Source of the DNA: Clostridium sp. Marseille-Q2269
GTDB lineage: Bacteria > Bacillota > Clostridia > Clostridiales > Clostridiaceae
Reading direction: 5' to 3'
Assembly: GCF_943736985.1 (NCBI RefSeq)
Contig: NZ_CALSFS010000001.1
Location: forward strand, 372,001-436,000
DNA: 64,000 nucleotides
In this document: in pieces, positions 1 through 9,739 of the stretch
How positions within the stretch are numbered: position 1 is the stretch's first letter
Layout: the number at the start of each line of letters is the position of its first letter
Translations under genes and position numbers: made by a program
The notes under the pieces: model-generated
Database searches by the model: none
What the model was told of the DNA's origin: nothing
Seen by the model: only the letters and a program-made list of their open reading frames with translations

Positions 1-9
1 ATCTATCAT
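1..9 (-). CDS. Start of a leftward gene running off the window (partial)
   Basis: An ATG on the minus strand at 9-7 is preceded by an AAGGGAG ribosome binding site at a spacing of about seven bases. Only three codons (M-I-D) lie inside the window, so nothing can be said about the product. The call rests on the ribosome binding site alone. Confidence 0.35.
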
Positions 10-365
10 ATAAAAACTCCCTTAATCTTCTAATACTCAATCAAGTATACTTTACTAAAACCTAGAGAAAATATCAAATGTATGACAATGAAATTTATTA
101 CAAAATATATATTTATATTCATTATAGAGATCTATATACAATATCTAAAGCTTTATATTTAAAACTGATTCTATAACTTTATAAATAGAATAAATATAAA
201 ATTTCATTTATATTTAATTACTTCCATATATTCTCTATATTTTTTCATAAGGCTCATAAAAAAGTGACTAATATTTTAATTTTCATCACTAAGTATTGTA
301 ATAGATCTTGTAAAGTATTACAATGTTGTTATATATTTTTACTATTACATAGAGGAGAATTAATA
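10..365. other. Intergenic region upstream of pncB
   Basis: This AT-rich stretch separates a leftward gene at the window edge from the rightward pncB gene. The only structure I see is an inverted repeat at 295-324, listed separately. The reading frame can be extended upstream of pncB to 264, but that extension has no ribosome binding site and looks non-coding. Confidence 0.5.
295..324. repeat. Inverted repeat in the pncB leader
   Basis: The perfect arms ATTGTAATA and TATTACAAT are separated by 12 bases, and the right arm ends about 41 bases before the pncB start. It could be an operator for a NAD-synthesis regulator or an RNA hairpin. No U-tract follows, so a terminator is unlikely. The function is inferred from position only. 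Confidence 0.4.
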
Positions 366-1847
366 ATGGAATACAGTAAAAACTTCGATGTTAGAAACAA
401 TAGAAATCTTACCATGTTAGTAGATTTTTATGAACTTACTATGGGAAATGGATATTTAAAAAGTGGCATGGCAGACAAAATAGCCTACTATGATATGTTC
501 TTTAGAAGAGTTCCTGATGGTGGGGGCTATTGTATTATGGCAGGAGTTCAACAACTTATTGAATATTTATCCACCTTGAAATTTACGGAAGATGATATAG
601 AATATTTAAGATCTAAAAAACAATTTTCCGAGGAATTTTTAGACTATCTAAAAAACTTCAAATTTTCTTGTGATGTTTGGGCAGTACCGGAAGGATATCC
701 TGTTTTTCCAAATGAACCTTTAGTTACAGTTCGTGGACCGGTTATTCAAGCTCAATTTGTAGAAACTATGATCCTTCTTACTATAAATCATCAAACTCTT
801 ATAGCTACTAAAGCTAATAGAATATGTAGAGCTGCTGAAAATCGTCCTGTTATGGAGTTTGGTTCTAGAAGAGCTCAAGGCTATGATGGTGCTATTTATG
901 GTGCTAGAGCAGCTGTAATTGGCGGTTGTAGTGCAACAGCTTGTACTATAGCTGAAGAAATGTTTGGTATACCAACTGCCGGTACTATGGCTCACAGTTG
1001 GATACAACTTTTTCCTACAGAATATGAGGCATTTAAAACTTGGGCAGAGGTAGATTCAGAGAATTGTGTACTTTTAGTAGACACTTATAATGTACTGAAA
1101 TCTGGTATTCCTAATGCTATAAAAGTATTTAATGAAGTATTAAAACCTAAGGGTATTAGGCCTAAGGGAATTAGAATAGACAGTGGTGATATAACTTACC
1201 TCACAAAAAAATGCAGAAAAATGTTAGATAATGCTGGCTATGAGGATGTAAGCATAGTAGTATCAAATTCTTTAGACGAATTTATAATAAGAGATGTTTT
1301 AAATCAAGGGGCCAAAATTAATAGCTTTGGTGTAGGAGAAAGACTTATAACAGCAAGATCTGAACCTGTTTTTGGTGGAGTATACAAGTTGACTGCAGTG
1401 GAAGCTTTTGACGGAATAATAACACCTAAAATTAAAATAAGTGAAAACGAAGAAAAAATAACTAATCCAGGATTTAAAAAAGTTTACAGAATATATGATA
1501 AAGATTCTCATCAAGCTATTGTCGATCTTATAGCTATTCATGATGAGAAAATAGATGAGACTAAACCACTTGAAATATTTGATCCTTTATTTACATGGAA
1601 AAAGAAAAAAATCAAAAATTACTATGCGGAAGAATTGCTAGTTAAAATATTTGATAAAGGAAATAAAGTTTACGAAAGTCCTAATGTTATGGATATAAAG
1701 CATTTTGCTAAAAAACAAACTGAAAGATTGTGGCCTGAAGTTTTAAGATTTGAAAATCCTCATAATTACTATGTGGACCTTTCTCCAAAACTTTGGAGAA
1801 TTAAACAAGAACTTTTGCATAAATTTTCAGAGATTTATGAAGAGTAA
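366..1847 (+). CDS. pncB: Nicotinate phosphoribosyltransferase
   Basis: This 493-residue cytosolic enzyme converts nicotinate and PRPP into nicotinate mononucleotide, the entry step of the Preiss-Handler NAD salvage route. Family features include the N-terminal LTMLVDFYELTMGNGY segment, MEFGSRRAQG near residue 160, the HSWIQLFPTE segment, and GIRIDSGD for phosphoribosyl binding. I start at the ATG at 366 because GAGGAGAAT sits just upstream. The 34-residue extension to 264 has no ribosome binding site and an atypical Cys/Leu-rich sequence. The gene stands alone and ends at a strong hairpin. The length is normal for the Gram-positive form. Confidence 0.95.
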   Translation: MEYSKNFDVRNNRNLTMLVDFYELTMGNGYLKSGMADKIAYYDMFFRRVPDGGGYCIMAGVQQLIEYLSTLKFTEDDIEYLRSKKQFSEEFLDYLKNFKFSCDVWAVPEGYPVFPNEPLVTVRGPVIQAQFVETMILLTINHQTLIATKANRICRAAENRPVMEFGSRRAQGYDGAIYGARAAVIGGCSATACTIAEEMFGIPTAGTMAHSWIQLFPTEYEAFKTWAEVDSENCVLLVDTYNVLKSGIPNAIKVFNEVLKPKGIRPKGIRIDSGDITYLTKKCRKMLDNAGYEDVSIVVSNSLDEFIIRDVLNQGAKINSFGVGERLITARSEPVFGGVYKLTAVEAFDGIITPKIKISENEEKITNPGFKKVYRIYDKDSHQAIVDLIAIHDEKIDETKPLEIFDPLFTWKKKKIKNYYAEELLVKIFDKGNKVYESPNVMDIKHFAKKQTERLWPEVLRFENPHNYYVDLSPKLWRIKQELLHKFSEIYEE

Positions 1848-1884
1848 CTAAGAACAATTTATATTATAAATTTAAAGTTGAACT

Positions 1885-1924
1885 AAAAAGCTGTTGCTAA
1901 ACATATTTTATCAACAGCTTTTTT
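1885..1924. terminator. Bidirectional terminator between pncB and the YfcC-family gene
   Basis: The stem arms AAAAAGCTGTTG and CAACAGCTTTTTT enclose a loop of about 15 bases. A-runs and T-runs on both sides allow it to end pncB on the plus strand and the convergent carrier gene on the minus strand. Confidence 0.85.
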
Positions 1925-1937
1925 ATTTATTATAAAA

Positions 1938-3449
1938 TTATCCTACAAAACTTTGTATTAGTAACATTATAGCAGATAATGCAGCTATATATCCCATAAG
2001 TGGCATTATAAATTTAAGCCATTTATCATAAGTAACATCTACCATAGCTAAAGTTGCCAGTATAAGTCCTGTTGGAGTTATAAAAGCAATTAGTCCTTGA
2101 CCAAACATATATGCATTTACTATAGCCTCTCTTGGTAACCCCACACTGTCTGCAAGAGGAGCCATAATAGGCATTGAAAGTACTGCAAGTCCTGAAGATG
2201 ATGGTATAAAAAATCCTAGTCCTATAAATACAATAAGCATGACTATTATAAATACACTTGAATTCATTCCTGATACTGCATTTGAAGAATAGTAAAGTAT
2301 TGTATCTGAAATCATACCATTCTCCATTATAAGATTAATAGATCTTGCAACACCAATTACTAATGCAACTCCTACTAAATCAGCTGAACCAGCTACAAAC
2401 TTATCTACAAACTGTTTTTCTCCCATACGAGAAATTATTCCTAAAATTATTCCTACTCCAAGGAATAAGGCTGTCATTTCAGTAAACCACCAGTCTAGCT
2501 TAGACACTCCCAATATCATTATCACAAAAGTGGCAGTAAATATTATTAGCATAAGTTTACGACTTAAAGTAAATTCTGGTACTTCTTTATTATTGTAATC
2601 CTTTAAAAATCTATCTTCAATTTCTTTTTTTTGCTCATATATTATGGATTTACTGGGATCTTTTTTAACCTTTAATCCATATTTTACAATATAAGCAACA
2701 GTTATAGCCACTGCTATAATAAGTCCTATAATTCTAAATATAAATCCTGATGCCATGGATATGCCAGAAGTATTAGAGGCTATAACAACAGAAAAAGGAT
2801 TTACTGTAGCAAACATAGTTCCTATAGATGATCCCATATAAAGAGCTGCAATACAAACCAAAGCATCATAACCTGCAACTACAAAAACTGGAACAAGTAT
2901 TGGATACAAAGCTATGGTCTCTTCTGCAAGTCCAAACGTAGTTCCACCTAAAGCAATTAATGTAGTAATGATAACTATAAGAAGATATTCCTTACCTTTA
3001 GTAGCTACGGATAATCTTGCAATTCCCGCATCAAAAGCCCCGCTACTATTTAATATTCCAATAACTCCTCCTAAAATAAGCACAAACATTATAATATCAA
3101 TAGTATCATATACACCTTTGATAGGTGCTTGAACCACCTCATAAAATCCCTGAGGTTTCTGTTCTACCTTTTCATAAGTATCTGGTATAGCTACAGGTTT
3201 ATTAATACTACCGTCTTTAAATTTTTCTACACTTACTTTAATTTTAAGTTTGTCCAAGGTAGACTGTTTTGCTGGTAACTCACTTGTAGATTCATCAGGC
3301 TTAATTATATTAAAAACATTCTTTTCACTATCATAGCTTAGTTTGGAATAAGCCCCTGCTGGAATCACATAAGTAAGTATAGCAGCAATAATTAATACAA
3401 TAAACAATACCGTAAAAGCCGTGGGAAAACTTCTTTTCTTTTTTTTCAT
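1938..3449 (-). CDS. YfcC/DcuC-family membrane carrier
   Basis: This 503-residue membrane protein has about a dozen hydrophobic segments and belongs to the C4-dicarboxylate anaerobic carrier-like family (YfcC, PF03606). Members are annotated as basic amino acid or dicarboxylate antiporters, and the substrate cannot be read from the sequence. A first membrane segment (about residues 12-32) is followed by a hydrophilic loop of about 85 residues. The conserved core then includes GGVIGILNSSGAFDAG, GTTFGLAEET and FIPSSSGLAVLSMPIMAPL. A strong GGGGAGGAATT ribosome binding site precedes the ATG. The gene is monocistronic and converges on pncB. Confidence 0.85.
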   Translation of the reverse strand: MKKKKRSFPTAFTVLFIVLIIAAILTYVIPAGAYSKLSYDSEKNVFNIIKPDESTSELPAKQSTLDKLKIKVSVEKFKDGSINKPVAIPDTYEKVEQKPQGFYEVVQAPIKGVYDTIDIIMFVLILGGVIGILNSSGAFDAGIARLSVATKGKEYLLIVIITTLIALGGTTFGLAEETIALYPILVPVFVVAGYDALVCIAALYMGSSIGTMFATVNPFSVVIASNTSGISMASGFIFRIIGLIIAVAITVAYIVKYGLKVKKDPSKSIIYEQKKEIEDRFLKDYNNKEVPEFTLSRKLMLIIFTATFVIMILGVSKLDWWFTEMTALFLGVGIILGIISRMGEKQFVDKFVAGSADLVGVALVIGVARSINLIMENGMISDTILYYSSNAVSGMNSSVFIIVMLIVFIGLGFFIPSSSGLAVLSMPIMAPLADSVGLPREAIVNAYMFGQGLIAFITPTGLILATLAMVDVTYDKWLKFIMPLMGYIAALSAIMLLIQSFVG

Positions 3450-3744
3450 TACAATTCCTCCCCTATTTTATTATTATTTCTAAAAATTGATTTTCTCTTT
3501 ATACTTAAATATAATATTTTAATCTTAAAAATATTACTTTTAGTAAAATAGAAATCAATATAAAAATTAATAAAATCATCATCCTATATCTAAAAGTGAT
3601 ATAAACTGAAAGATAATATAGAGGAATATTAATAAACTTAAGAAGTAAACTTAGTTAAATGTTATGTTGTATTAATATATTACTGCTATATATAAATTTA
3701 AAATATATATTAATTTTTTTATTTTTAAATTTAAACATATAATA

Positions 3745-3969
3745 TTATAAATAATGCTCTGTTGTAAGTTTATAATGCTCTCTTATAAAATCTAGGCCTT
3801 CATTTACAACTGCATCATCTATATCATTAAAATCCTTTTCAATACTTACCTTGTTGTCCTCTAGTTCCTTAAAAGGACATACGCCATCATTATTTTTATA
3901 ATCATATAAAGCGCATTCTTTAAAACATTTTATTTCTTCATCAAAAGTAGTTAAAAATGGACAATCCAT
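3745..3969 (-). CDS. Small cysteine-containing protein, unknown function
   Basis: This 74-residue acidic protein is not recognised. Four cysteines lie in the first half in a CPFL...CFKEC...CPF arrangement, which could bind zinc or an Fe-S cluster (inference). The rest is charged and probably helical. I choose the ATG at 3969 because GAAAGGGGAA lies directly upstream. An ATG 15 codons earlier lacks a ribosome binding site. The flanking genes on the same strand are separated by more than 150 bases, so it is probably transcribed alone. Confidence 0.6.
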   Translation of the reverse strand: MDCPFLTTFDEEIKCFKECALYDYKNNDGVCPFKELEDNKVSIEKDFNDIDDAVVNEGLDFIREHYKLTTEHYL

Positions 3970-4176
3970 GAAAATTCCCCTTTCTCCCACTATAATACAC
4001 ATAACATTATACATCAGAAAAAAAGCATTTAAATGGCTTTCTTATAAAATTAACTAAATCTTCATTAAATTCAATCATTTCCTCTGATATCTACAAATTC
4101 CTACATAACTTTATTAACTAAATATTCACTGTTTTAACCCTCTCCTTAACTATCATAATAAAACATTCTTTTAAAA

Positions 4177-5340
4177 TTAAAGAGATAATTTATATATATT
4201 TAAAACATCTTCCCAATTTAAAGGCTTAAATCCTTCTAAATCTCCACCTCTAGTAGCAGCTTTTGCCATCTGTTCTAGTTTTTCTTCCCCTATTCCAACT
4301 TCTTTTAATGTAGATGGGATTCCTAATTCATTAAAATACTGTCTAGTTTTATCTATAGCTTTTTGTGCTACTTCATATTTGCTTTCATCCGGATTGATGT
4401 TCCAAACATTTACCCCATACTCATAGAAATCATTTGCATTTTCATTACTTAAAACATATTTCATCCAATTTGGAGTTAATATAGCTAATCCTACACCATG
4501 AGTTATATCATAAAAAGCACTTAGCTCATGTTCCATAGGATGAACACTCCAAGGTTCTGATTTACCATAACTTAATAATCCATTTATAGCTAAACTAGAT
4601 GCCCACATAAGATTGGCCCTAGCTTCATAATTTTCCGGCTCTTCTATGGCTATTTTACCATATCTTATACAAGTTTTTAAAATAGCCTCTGCCATTCTAT
4701 TTTGAATATACGCTTCTTTTGTCTTACTAAAATAAGCTTCAAATATATGACTCATTATATCTGCAGTTCCTGCAGCTGTCTGATTTTTAGGCACTGTAAA
4801 GGTATACTGTGGATCTAATATAGAAAACTTAGGTGTCATAGCTGGGTGTCCAACTCCTATTTTTTCATTAGTGTCCATATTGCTAATTACTGCACCAGCA
4901 TCCATTTCTGATCCTGTTGCAGCTAATGTAAGTATGCTTCCTATAGGCAATATCCTATTTATCTTAACTTTTTTAGTTACTATATCCCATGGATCTCCTT
5001 TATAATAATATGATGCTGCTATTACTTTTGAGCAATCTATAGTACTTCCACCCCCTACTGCTAATATGAAATCTATATTATTTTCTCTACATATTTTTAC
5101 CCCTTCTCTTACACTAGTTACTCTTGGGTTAGGGGCTATATCTGAAAGCTCGAAAAATTTTATATCATTACTTTTTAAAATTTCTATAACTTTATCATAT
5201 ATTCCGTTCTTCTTTATGCTTCCTCCACCATAGGCAAGTAATACTCTAGAACCATATTTTTTTATTTGTTCTCCTAAAACTTCTATTTGGTTTCTACCAA
5301 AGAAAATTCGTGTGGGTATGGAATAATTAAAATTTAGCAT
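4177..5340 (-). CDS. Iron-containing (butanol-type) alcohol dehydrogenase
   Basis: This 387-residue NAD(P)H-dependent, group III iron alcohol dehydrogenase resembles clostridial butanol dehydrogenases (BdhA/YqdH type). It would reduce aldehydes to alcohols in the cytosol and so dispose of fermentative reductant. The nucleotide-binding GGGSTIDCSK motif is near residue 95. The iron site is shown by GTADIMSHIFEAYF, EHELSAFYDITHG and the conserved histidines between them. A clean AAAGGAGGAAG ribosome binding site precedes the start. It stands alone. The physiological substrate is not determined by the sequence. Confidence 0.92.
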   Translation of the reverse strand: MLNFNYSIPTRIFFGRNQIEVLGEQIKKYGSRVLLAYGGGSIKKNGIYDKVIEILKSNDIKFFELSDIAPNPRVTSVREGVKICRENNIDFILAVGGGSTIDCSKVIAASYYYKGDPWDIVTKKVKINRILPIGSILTLAATGSEMDAGAVISNMDTNEKIGVGHPAMTPKFSILDPQYTFTVPKNQTAAGTADIMSHIFEAYFSKTKEAYIQNRMAEAILKTCIRYGKIAIEEPENYEARANLMWASSLAINGLLSYGKSEPWSVHPMEHELSAFYDITHGVGLAILTPNWMKYVLSNENANDFYEYGVNVWNINPDESKYEVAQKAIDKTRQYFNELGIPSTLKEVGIGEEKLEQMAKAATRGGDLEGFKPLNWEDVLNIYKLSL

Positions 5341-5688
5341 TACACTTCCTCCTTTTATGCCTTTAGTTAAATATAGCTTTTAAAAATGTTTTAAAATTAT
5401 ATTATAAGATAAACATTTATACTTCTATGAGTTAATATAAAATTATTTTAATTTTATTATACTCATTATTGGTTTAGTATAAATAATTCTATACTTACTC
5501 AATAAATCCTTTTTTATTACAAATATGTTATTATTTTTCCAATCATTATTAGTTTGCATTTTTAATAAGTAATAACATTATAAATTGACCTATATTGATT
5601 TTTATATTTTTGGGTATTTTTTCTACATTACTGGTTAAAATAAAAATATGTACAATGAAAACATATTTCCATTTATAGGAGGCGCTTT
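5341..5688. other. Divergent intergenic region
   Basis: This promoter-bearing spacer lies between the leftward alcohol dehydrogenase and a rightward membrane protein gene. It contains a loose inverted repeat, ATGTTATTA at 5525-5533 and TAATAACAT at 5570-5578, with a 36-base gap. No gene is visible. Confidence 0.4.
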
Positions 5689-6039
5689 ATGATGAACGTA
5701 ACTAGTATATCATTATCTTATTTATTCTTAGGTATATGTTTGATATCTTTAAGTTTTTTTGCTTATTTTAAAATATTAACTACTAACTCATCTAGAGAAG
5801 AAGAAAAAAGTAAAGATATAATTGGCCATATGAAAAATCCTAAAACTTGGTTAAATCGTAATAATAAAATGGCCTATATTTCTTTATTTTGGGCTATTGT
5901 ATCATTAGTTCTATTTATATATTTAAAATTTTTTACTATGACTGGAATAATACCTATAATATATGTTATAGGTTATATTATATTAATAGTTATATCAGTT
6001 GCAATAGCTGGTATGGGTGAGAAAGAAAAAAGTATTTAA
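5689..6039 (+). CDS. Small membrane protein, unknown function
   Basis: This 116-residue protein has three predicted membrane spans, at about residues 8-28, 62-82 and 86-108. A charged linker between the first two contains an NPKTWLNRNNKMA segment. It is not recognised. The start is supported by ATAGGAGGCG seven bases before ATGATG, and either ATG is possible. It is followed immediately by a strong terminator, so it forms a single-gene unit divergent from the alcohol dehydrogenase. Confidence 0.75.
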   Translation: MMNVTSISLSYLFLGICLISLSFFAYFKILTTNSSREEEKSKDIIGHMKNPKTWLNRNNKMAYISLFWAIVSLVLFIYLKFFTMTGIIPIIYVIGYIILIVISVAIAGMGEKEKSI

Positions 6040-6077
6040 AAAATTCCGCCAACTTTTAATTAGTTGGTGGAATTTTT
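6037..6077. terminator. Terminator between converging genes
   Basis: The arms AAATTCCGCCAAC and GTTGGTGGAATTT form a 13-bp stem with one G-U pair and a nine-base loop. A-runs and T-runs flank it, so it can serve both the plus-strand membrane protein gene and the minus-strand Nudix gene. Confidence 0.85.
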
Positions 6078-6083
6078 ATTATA

Positions 6084-6707
6084 TTAGTTATTTTCACTTC
6101 TGACTATATCTATAAAATTTTTCACAATAAGTGCTGTAAACCCCCATATGACATTGCCCTTGTATTCATAAAAGTACTCTGGAATAGTTCCTTTACCAAA
6201 TTTATAATTTTTCCCATTTCTTATAAGAGAAAAAGGAAAATCTCCTGTTATATTAGGTACTACCTCTATTTCATAACAAGTAGGCGTGTTTTCCATAAAA
6301 TATCCTATAGGTACTTGAAATACATGATCTACCTCTTGTTTATCAGGTTTTATCTCTGCATTTTCTACTATAGCAACAAAAGGATACATGACAAAATTAT
6401 ATGGACTAATAAAATAATCCATCTGTCCTATTAAATGTATCTTTTCCTTATCTATGTTAAGTTCTTCCATAGTTTCTCTTAAAGCTGCTTCTACAGGTTT
6501 CTCTCCCTTTTCTATTTTCCCACCTGGAAGACAAACATCTCCTGGTTGATTTTTTAAAGTTAATGCCCTTACTTCAAATACTATGTTAATGTTTTGTCCT
6601 ACTTTATTTAATAATATCATTACTGAACTTCTCTTAAAATTCCCTATAGGTTTTGGTTTTCTATATTGAAACTTTTCATATACTTTATCTATAAATTCCT
6701 TTTTCAT
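6084..6707 (-). CDS. Nudix hydrolase, CoA pyrophosphatase type
   Basis: This 207-residue cytosolic hydrolase has a Nudix box near residues 62-85 (GGKIEKGEKPVEAALRET followed by MEEL). The upstream VRALTLKNQPGDVCLPGG element matches the CoA-pyrophosphatase (YeaB/NudL) subfamily, which cleaves CoA to phosphopantetheine and 3',5'-ADP. The Nudix glutamates are intact. The usual terminal Gly of the box is Asn, a common variation. An AGGAGGAAATATG start context is present. The subfamily substrate is an inference from motif similarity. Confidence 0.85.
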   Translation of the reverse strand: MKKEFIDKVYEKFQYRKPKPIGNFKRSSVMILLNKVGQNINIVFEVRALTLKNQPGDVCLPGGKIEKGEKPVEAALRETMEELNIDKEKIHLIGQMDYFISPYNFVMYPFVAIVENAEIKPDKQEVDHVFQVPIGYFMENTPTCYEIEVVPNITGDFPFSLIRNGKNYKFGKGTIPEYFYEYKGNVIWGFTALIVKNFIDIVRSENN

Positions 6708-6931
6708 ATTTCCTCCTAAAAATCACATATTCCACATATTCCTAAGTAAATTCTAACTATTTAATTGTCAATAAGTATTTAATACCTTTTGTTTATAATT
6801 ACAACATATTTTATTTATAATAATTATAAACGAAAATATACAATATAGTAATAAAATTTATTTATTTTACTTTAGTCTATGATAATATCACAAATACTAA
6901 TCATAAAAAAATACATTTCTATTTTTTGTAT

Positions 6932-6960
6932 TTGTAAAATATATGGTGTAATGCTATACT
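6932..6960 (+). promoter_or_regulatory. Likely vegetative promoter for the carboxypeptidase gene
   Basis: TTGTAA at 6932 and TATACT at 6955 are separated by 17 bases. The expected start site is about 55 bases before the gene. The rest of the 317-base gap 6708-7024 shows nothing else. Confidence 0.5.
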
Positions 6961-7024
6961 AGCAAAGTATATAAAGTATATTTTGTTTTTGAAATTAGAA
7001 AAAAAGTAAACGGAGAGATGACCT

Positions 7025-8293
7025 ATGAAAAGAAAAAAATTGTTTTTAATTACACTTTTTATTTTTATTTTTACATTCACATCTACTGCATTTGCTGCAA
7101 TAGATCCACCTGCACCAGTTCCTAATATTCATGGTAAAACAGCTATGACCGTAGATGTTGCAACTGGAGAAATAATATATGCTAAAAATATTGATAAACG
7201 TATGTATCCTGCTAGCACTACAAAATATTTAACAGCACTTTTATTAGCTGAAAATAAATCTAAAACAGATGCTATCCCTTATACAGCTTCGGCTAAAAAT
7301 CAACCTGAATATTCTCTAAACAAAAACCTTCATCCTATAGCTATAGGTGAGACTATGAAGGCAGCGGATGTTATGGACGGGCTATTACTTTTTTCTGGTA
7401 ATGATGCAGCCTACATGATAGGTGACGCATTAGCTGGTAATAGTAAAAATTTTGAAGACATGATGAATAAAAGAATAAAAGAATTAAATTTAAAAAACAC
7501 TCATTTTGTAACTCCTAATGGATTACATGATTCTAATCACTATACTACGGCTTATGATTTGAGCATAATAAGCAGAACTGCTTTAAAAAATCATTGGGTC
7601 TATGAATCTTCTAATAAACAGGAAAGTTCTATAACTACTTCTAAAGGTACTAAAATGGCAGTAAAAAACACTGATAAGCTTTTAGGTAAAGATGGTTGTG
7701 TTGCAGGTAAAACAGGTTACACTGATGCTGCTGGTAGATGTTTAGTAACTTTATTTAATAGAAATGGTAGACAAATACTGGGTGTAGTTATGGGATCTAT
7801 ATATGATGCTAAAGATTCTTTTGTTTTTGAAGATATGAAAAAAATTATAGATTGGAGTTATAATACAAAGCCTTCAACTTTGTATAAGAAAGACTCCAGT
7901 TTAAAAACAGAAACAGTATCTTATAATCCCTTAAAATTCATAGGGCCTTCCGTAACTATAGATGTTCCTGTAATTGTAAAAGAAGATGTTACTTACTATA
8001 AAAATGAAGCAAATGATAAAGAAATTAACAATACAATAAATATAGTTAATACCTCTTATAGTGGACTTTCAGGGAAAAAAAGTATGGGAACATTAACAGT
8101 AAAGGAAAGAGATCATCAGAAAAAATATGAATTATACTCTGGATTAACTAAGGAAGATATAATTAAAAAGAATATACCTTTTTATGTGGTTTCTATAATT
8201 GTAATATTAGCTATAATTGCTGTAATATTCTTTTTATCAAGATTTATTAAAACAAAATCAAATAAAAGAAATAAAAATAAATATTGGTATTAA
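7025..8293 (+). CDS. D-alanyl-D-alanine carboxypeptidase, DacF/PBP5 type
   Basis: This 422-residue serine peptidase trims the terminal D-Ala from peptidoglycan stem peptides. It has a signal peptide (residues 1-25, cleavage near AFA-A). The catalytic motifs are STTK at 64-67, SGN at 124-126 and KTG at 229-231. A C-terminal membrane anchor lies at about 383-405, followed by a Lys/Arg-rich tail. It is therefore exported and tethered to the outer membrane face. The S11 domain is followed by a beta-rich C-terminal domain, as in the PBP5 family. The ribosome binding site is GGAGAG. Whether it acts in vegetative or spore wall synthesis cannot be decided here. Confidence 0.93.
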   Translation: MKRKKLFLITLFIFIFTFTSTAFAAIDPPAPVPNIHGKTAMTVDVATGEIIYAKNIDKRMYPASTTKYLTALLLAENKSKTDAIPYTASAKNQPEYSLNKNLHPIAIGETMKAADVMDGLLLFSGNDAAYMIGDALAGNSKNFEDMMNKRIKELNLKNTHFVTPNGLHDSNHYTTAYDLSIISRTALKNHWVYESSNKQESSITTSKGTKMAVKNTDKLLGKDGCVAGKTGYTDAAGRCLVTLFNRNGRQILGVVMGSIYDAKDSFVFEDMKKIIDWSYNTKPSTLYKKDSSLKTETVSYNPLKFIGPSVTIDVPVIVKEDVTYYKNEANDKEINNTINIVNTSYSGLSGKKSMGTLTVKERDHQKKYELYSGLTKEDIIKKNIPFYVVSIIVILAIIAVIFFLSRFIKTKSNKRNKNKYWY

Positions 8294-8342
8294 GGCATTA
8301 ATATTATATATAAAACTCTCTTAATTATGTTCTTACATAATT

Positions 8343-8382
8343 AAAAGCACTATCAAGATTAGAAAATTGATAGTGCTTTTGT
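8343..8382 (+). terminator. Terminator after the carboxypeptidase gene
   Basis: A perfect 14-bp stem (AAAAGCACTATCAA and TTGATAGTGCTTTT) with a ten-base loop lies about 50 bases downstream of the stop. It could also act in reverse. Confidence 0.85.
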
Positions 8383-8494
8383 TATATTAAATTGTAATCA
8401 CCTATGTTTTTAAATATTTTATAGTTTGGTTCTTTTTATTATTTTTCTCTGATTTCATATAAAAATTAATTTTATAATTTTAGTATCAAATGCT

Positions 8495-8713
8495 TTACCT
8501 ACTGACTAAATCATCTAATTTACACATCAACACTTGAGATAAAACTACTACTTTCTCAAAACTTGGATTTTTTTTATCCCCTCTTTCTAATTCTTCTAGA
8601 TAAGATTTTGAAATAGCTGTTGTAAACTTAGGATCATGAGTAAGATTTTCAATGTCCCGAGCAGTATAACCTAACTTAATTCTAGCTTCTCGGATTTTTT
8701 TTCCATTCAACAT
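8495..8713 (-). CDS. Small XRE-family helix-turn-helix regulator
   Basis: This 72-residue protein is essentially one HTH domain, with KKIREARIKLGYTARDIE at the start, a recognition region around ISKSYLEELERG, and a C-terminal PSFEKVVVLSQVL helix typical of Cro/C1 regulators. No sensing or dimerisation domain is present. I start at the ATG at 8713, which follows AAGGGGG. A ten-residue upstream extension lacks a ribosome binding site. It stands alone, so no target can be assigned. Confidence 0.8.
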   Translation of the reverse strand: MLNGKKIREARIKLGYTARDIENLTHDPKFTTAISKSYLEELERGDKKNPSFEKVVVLSQVLMCKLDDLVSR

Positions 8714-8918
8714 ATAAATCCCCCTTATGAATTGGTAAAGCAATGTTTAATTTTCAACTTAATTATACAATAAAAATCAAAAAATTTATACATATTTTTA
8801 TTGTATTCTCTGTAAAGTTAGGGTAATTTATTAAAATAAAAAACTGATATACTTAATTCTATAAGGGGCCTTAGCTTTTTATTACTATTAATTTAAAATA
8901 AATCGTTTTTTAATTTTA

Positions 8919-9656
8919 TTATTTGTTTTCAACTTTGTTTAAAAACTTTATTGTTCGTTCATTCTTAGGATTACTAAATATATCCTTTGGTGTACCCTCT
9001 TCTACTATATTTCCATCATCCATAAATATTACTCTATCTGCTGCATTCTTTGCAAATTTCATCTCGTGAGTGACTATAATCATAGTAATATCTTGATCTG
9101 CTAACTTTTTAATAACTTCTAAAACTTCTCCTACTAGTTCAGGATCTAATGCAGAAGTAGGTTCATCAAACAACATTATTTTAGAGTCTACTGCCATAGC
9201 CCTACCTATCCCTATCCTTTGTTGTTGTCCACCAGATAATTTAGAAGGATGATAGTCCTTCTTTTCCTCTAATCCTACCTGTTTAAGTATATTAATAGCT
9301 ATTTCTCTGGCCTTATGTTTATCCATTTTTTTCACCATTAATAATGGTTCCATTATATTTTCTAAAGCAGTTTTATTTTTAAATAAGTTGTAATTTTGAA
9401 AAACCATGGATGTATTCATTCTTAATTGATGTATTTGTTCTTTTGTTGCCTTCTCTACATCCACCTTTAGATTCTCTATTTCTATAGATCCTTTATCTGC
9501 TTTCTCTAAGAAATTCATACATCTTAAAAAAGTAGATTTACCAGTTCCTGATGGCCCTATAACTGCAACCACTTCTCCTTTTTTTATATCTAAGTTTAGT
9601 CCCTTTAATATTTCTACACCATTAAAAGATTTATGCAAGTTACTTATTTTTATCAT
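8919..9656 (-). CDS. Polar amino acid ABC transporter ATPase (GlnQ/TcyC type)
   Basis: This 245-residue ATP-binding subunit has Walker [10 protein letters not shown] near residues 33-41, signature [15 protein letters not shown] near 134, Walker [13 protein letters not shown] and an H-loop at VTHEM. It matches the polar amino acid uptake family, which energises a membrane permease from the cytosol. No permease or binding-protein gene lies beside it. It follows the C-S lyase gene by 83 bases on the same strand with its own AGGAGAT ribosome binding site. A link to sulfur amino acid uptake is plausible but inferred. The partner subunits must be encoded elsewhere. Confidence 0.88.
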   Translation of the reverse strand: MIKISNLHKSFNGVEILKGLNLDIKKGEVVAVIGPSGTGKSTFLRCMNFLEKADKGSIEIENLKVDVEKATKEQIHQLRMNTSMVFQNYNLFKNKTALENIMEPLLMVKKMDKHKAREIAINILKQVGLEEKKDYHPSKLSGGQQQRIGIGRAMAVDSKIMLFDEPTSALDPELVGEVLEVIKKLADQDITMIIVTHEMKFAKNAADRVIFMDDGNIVEEGTPKDIFSNPKNERTIKFLNKVENK

Positions 9657-9739
9657 ATGATATCTCCTATCTTATTAATAGACATTATTCATTTTTCTTT
9701 TATTTTAAAATTTATTACTTAATAACATCTTTTACTGCT

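Noticed and set aside
264-365. N-terminal extension of pncB
   Set aside because: It has no ribosome binding site and a Cys/Leu-rich sequence foreign to the family. The ATG at 366 has both a strong site and the family's normal start.
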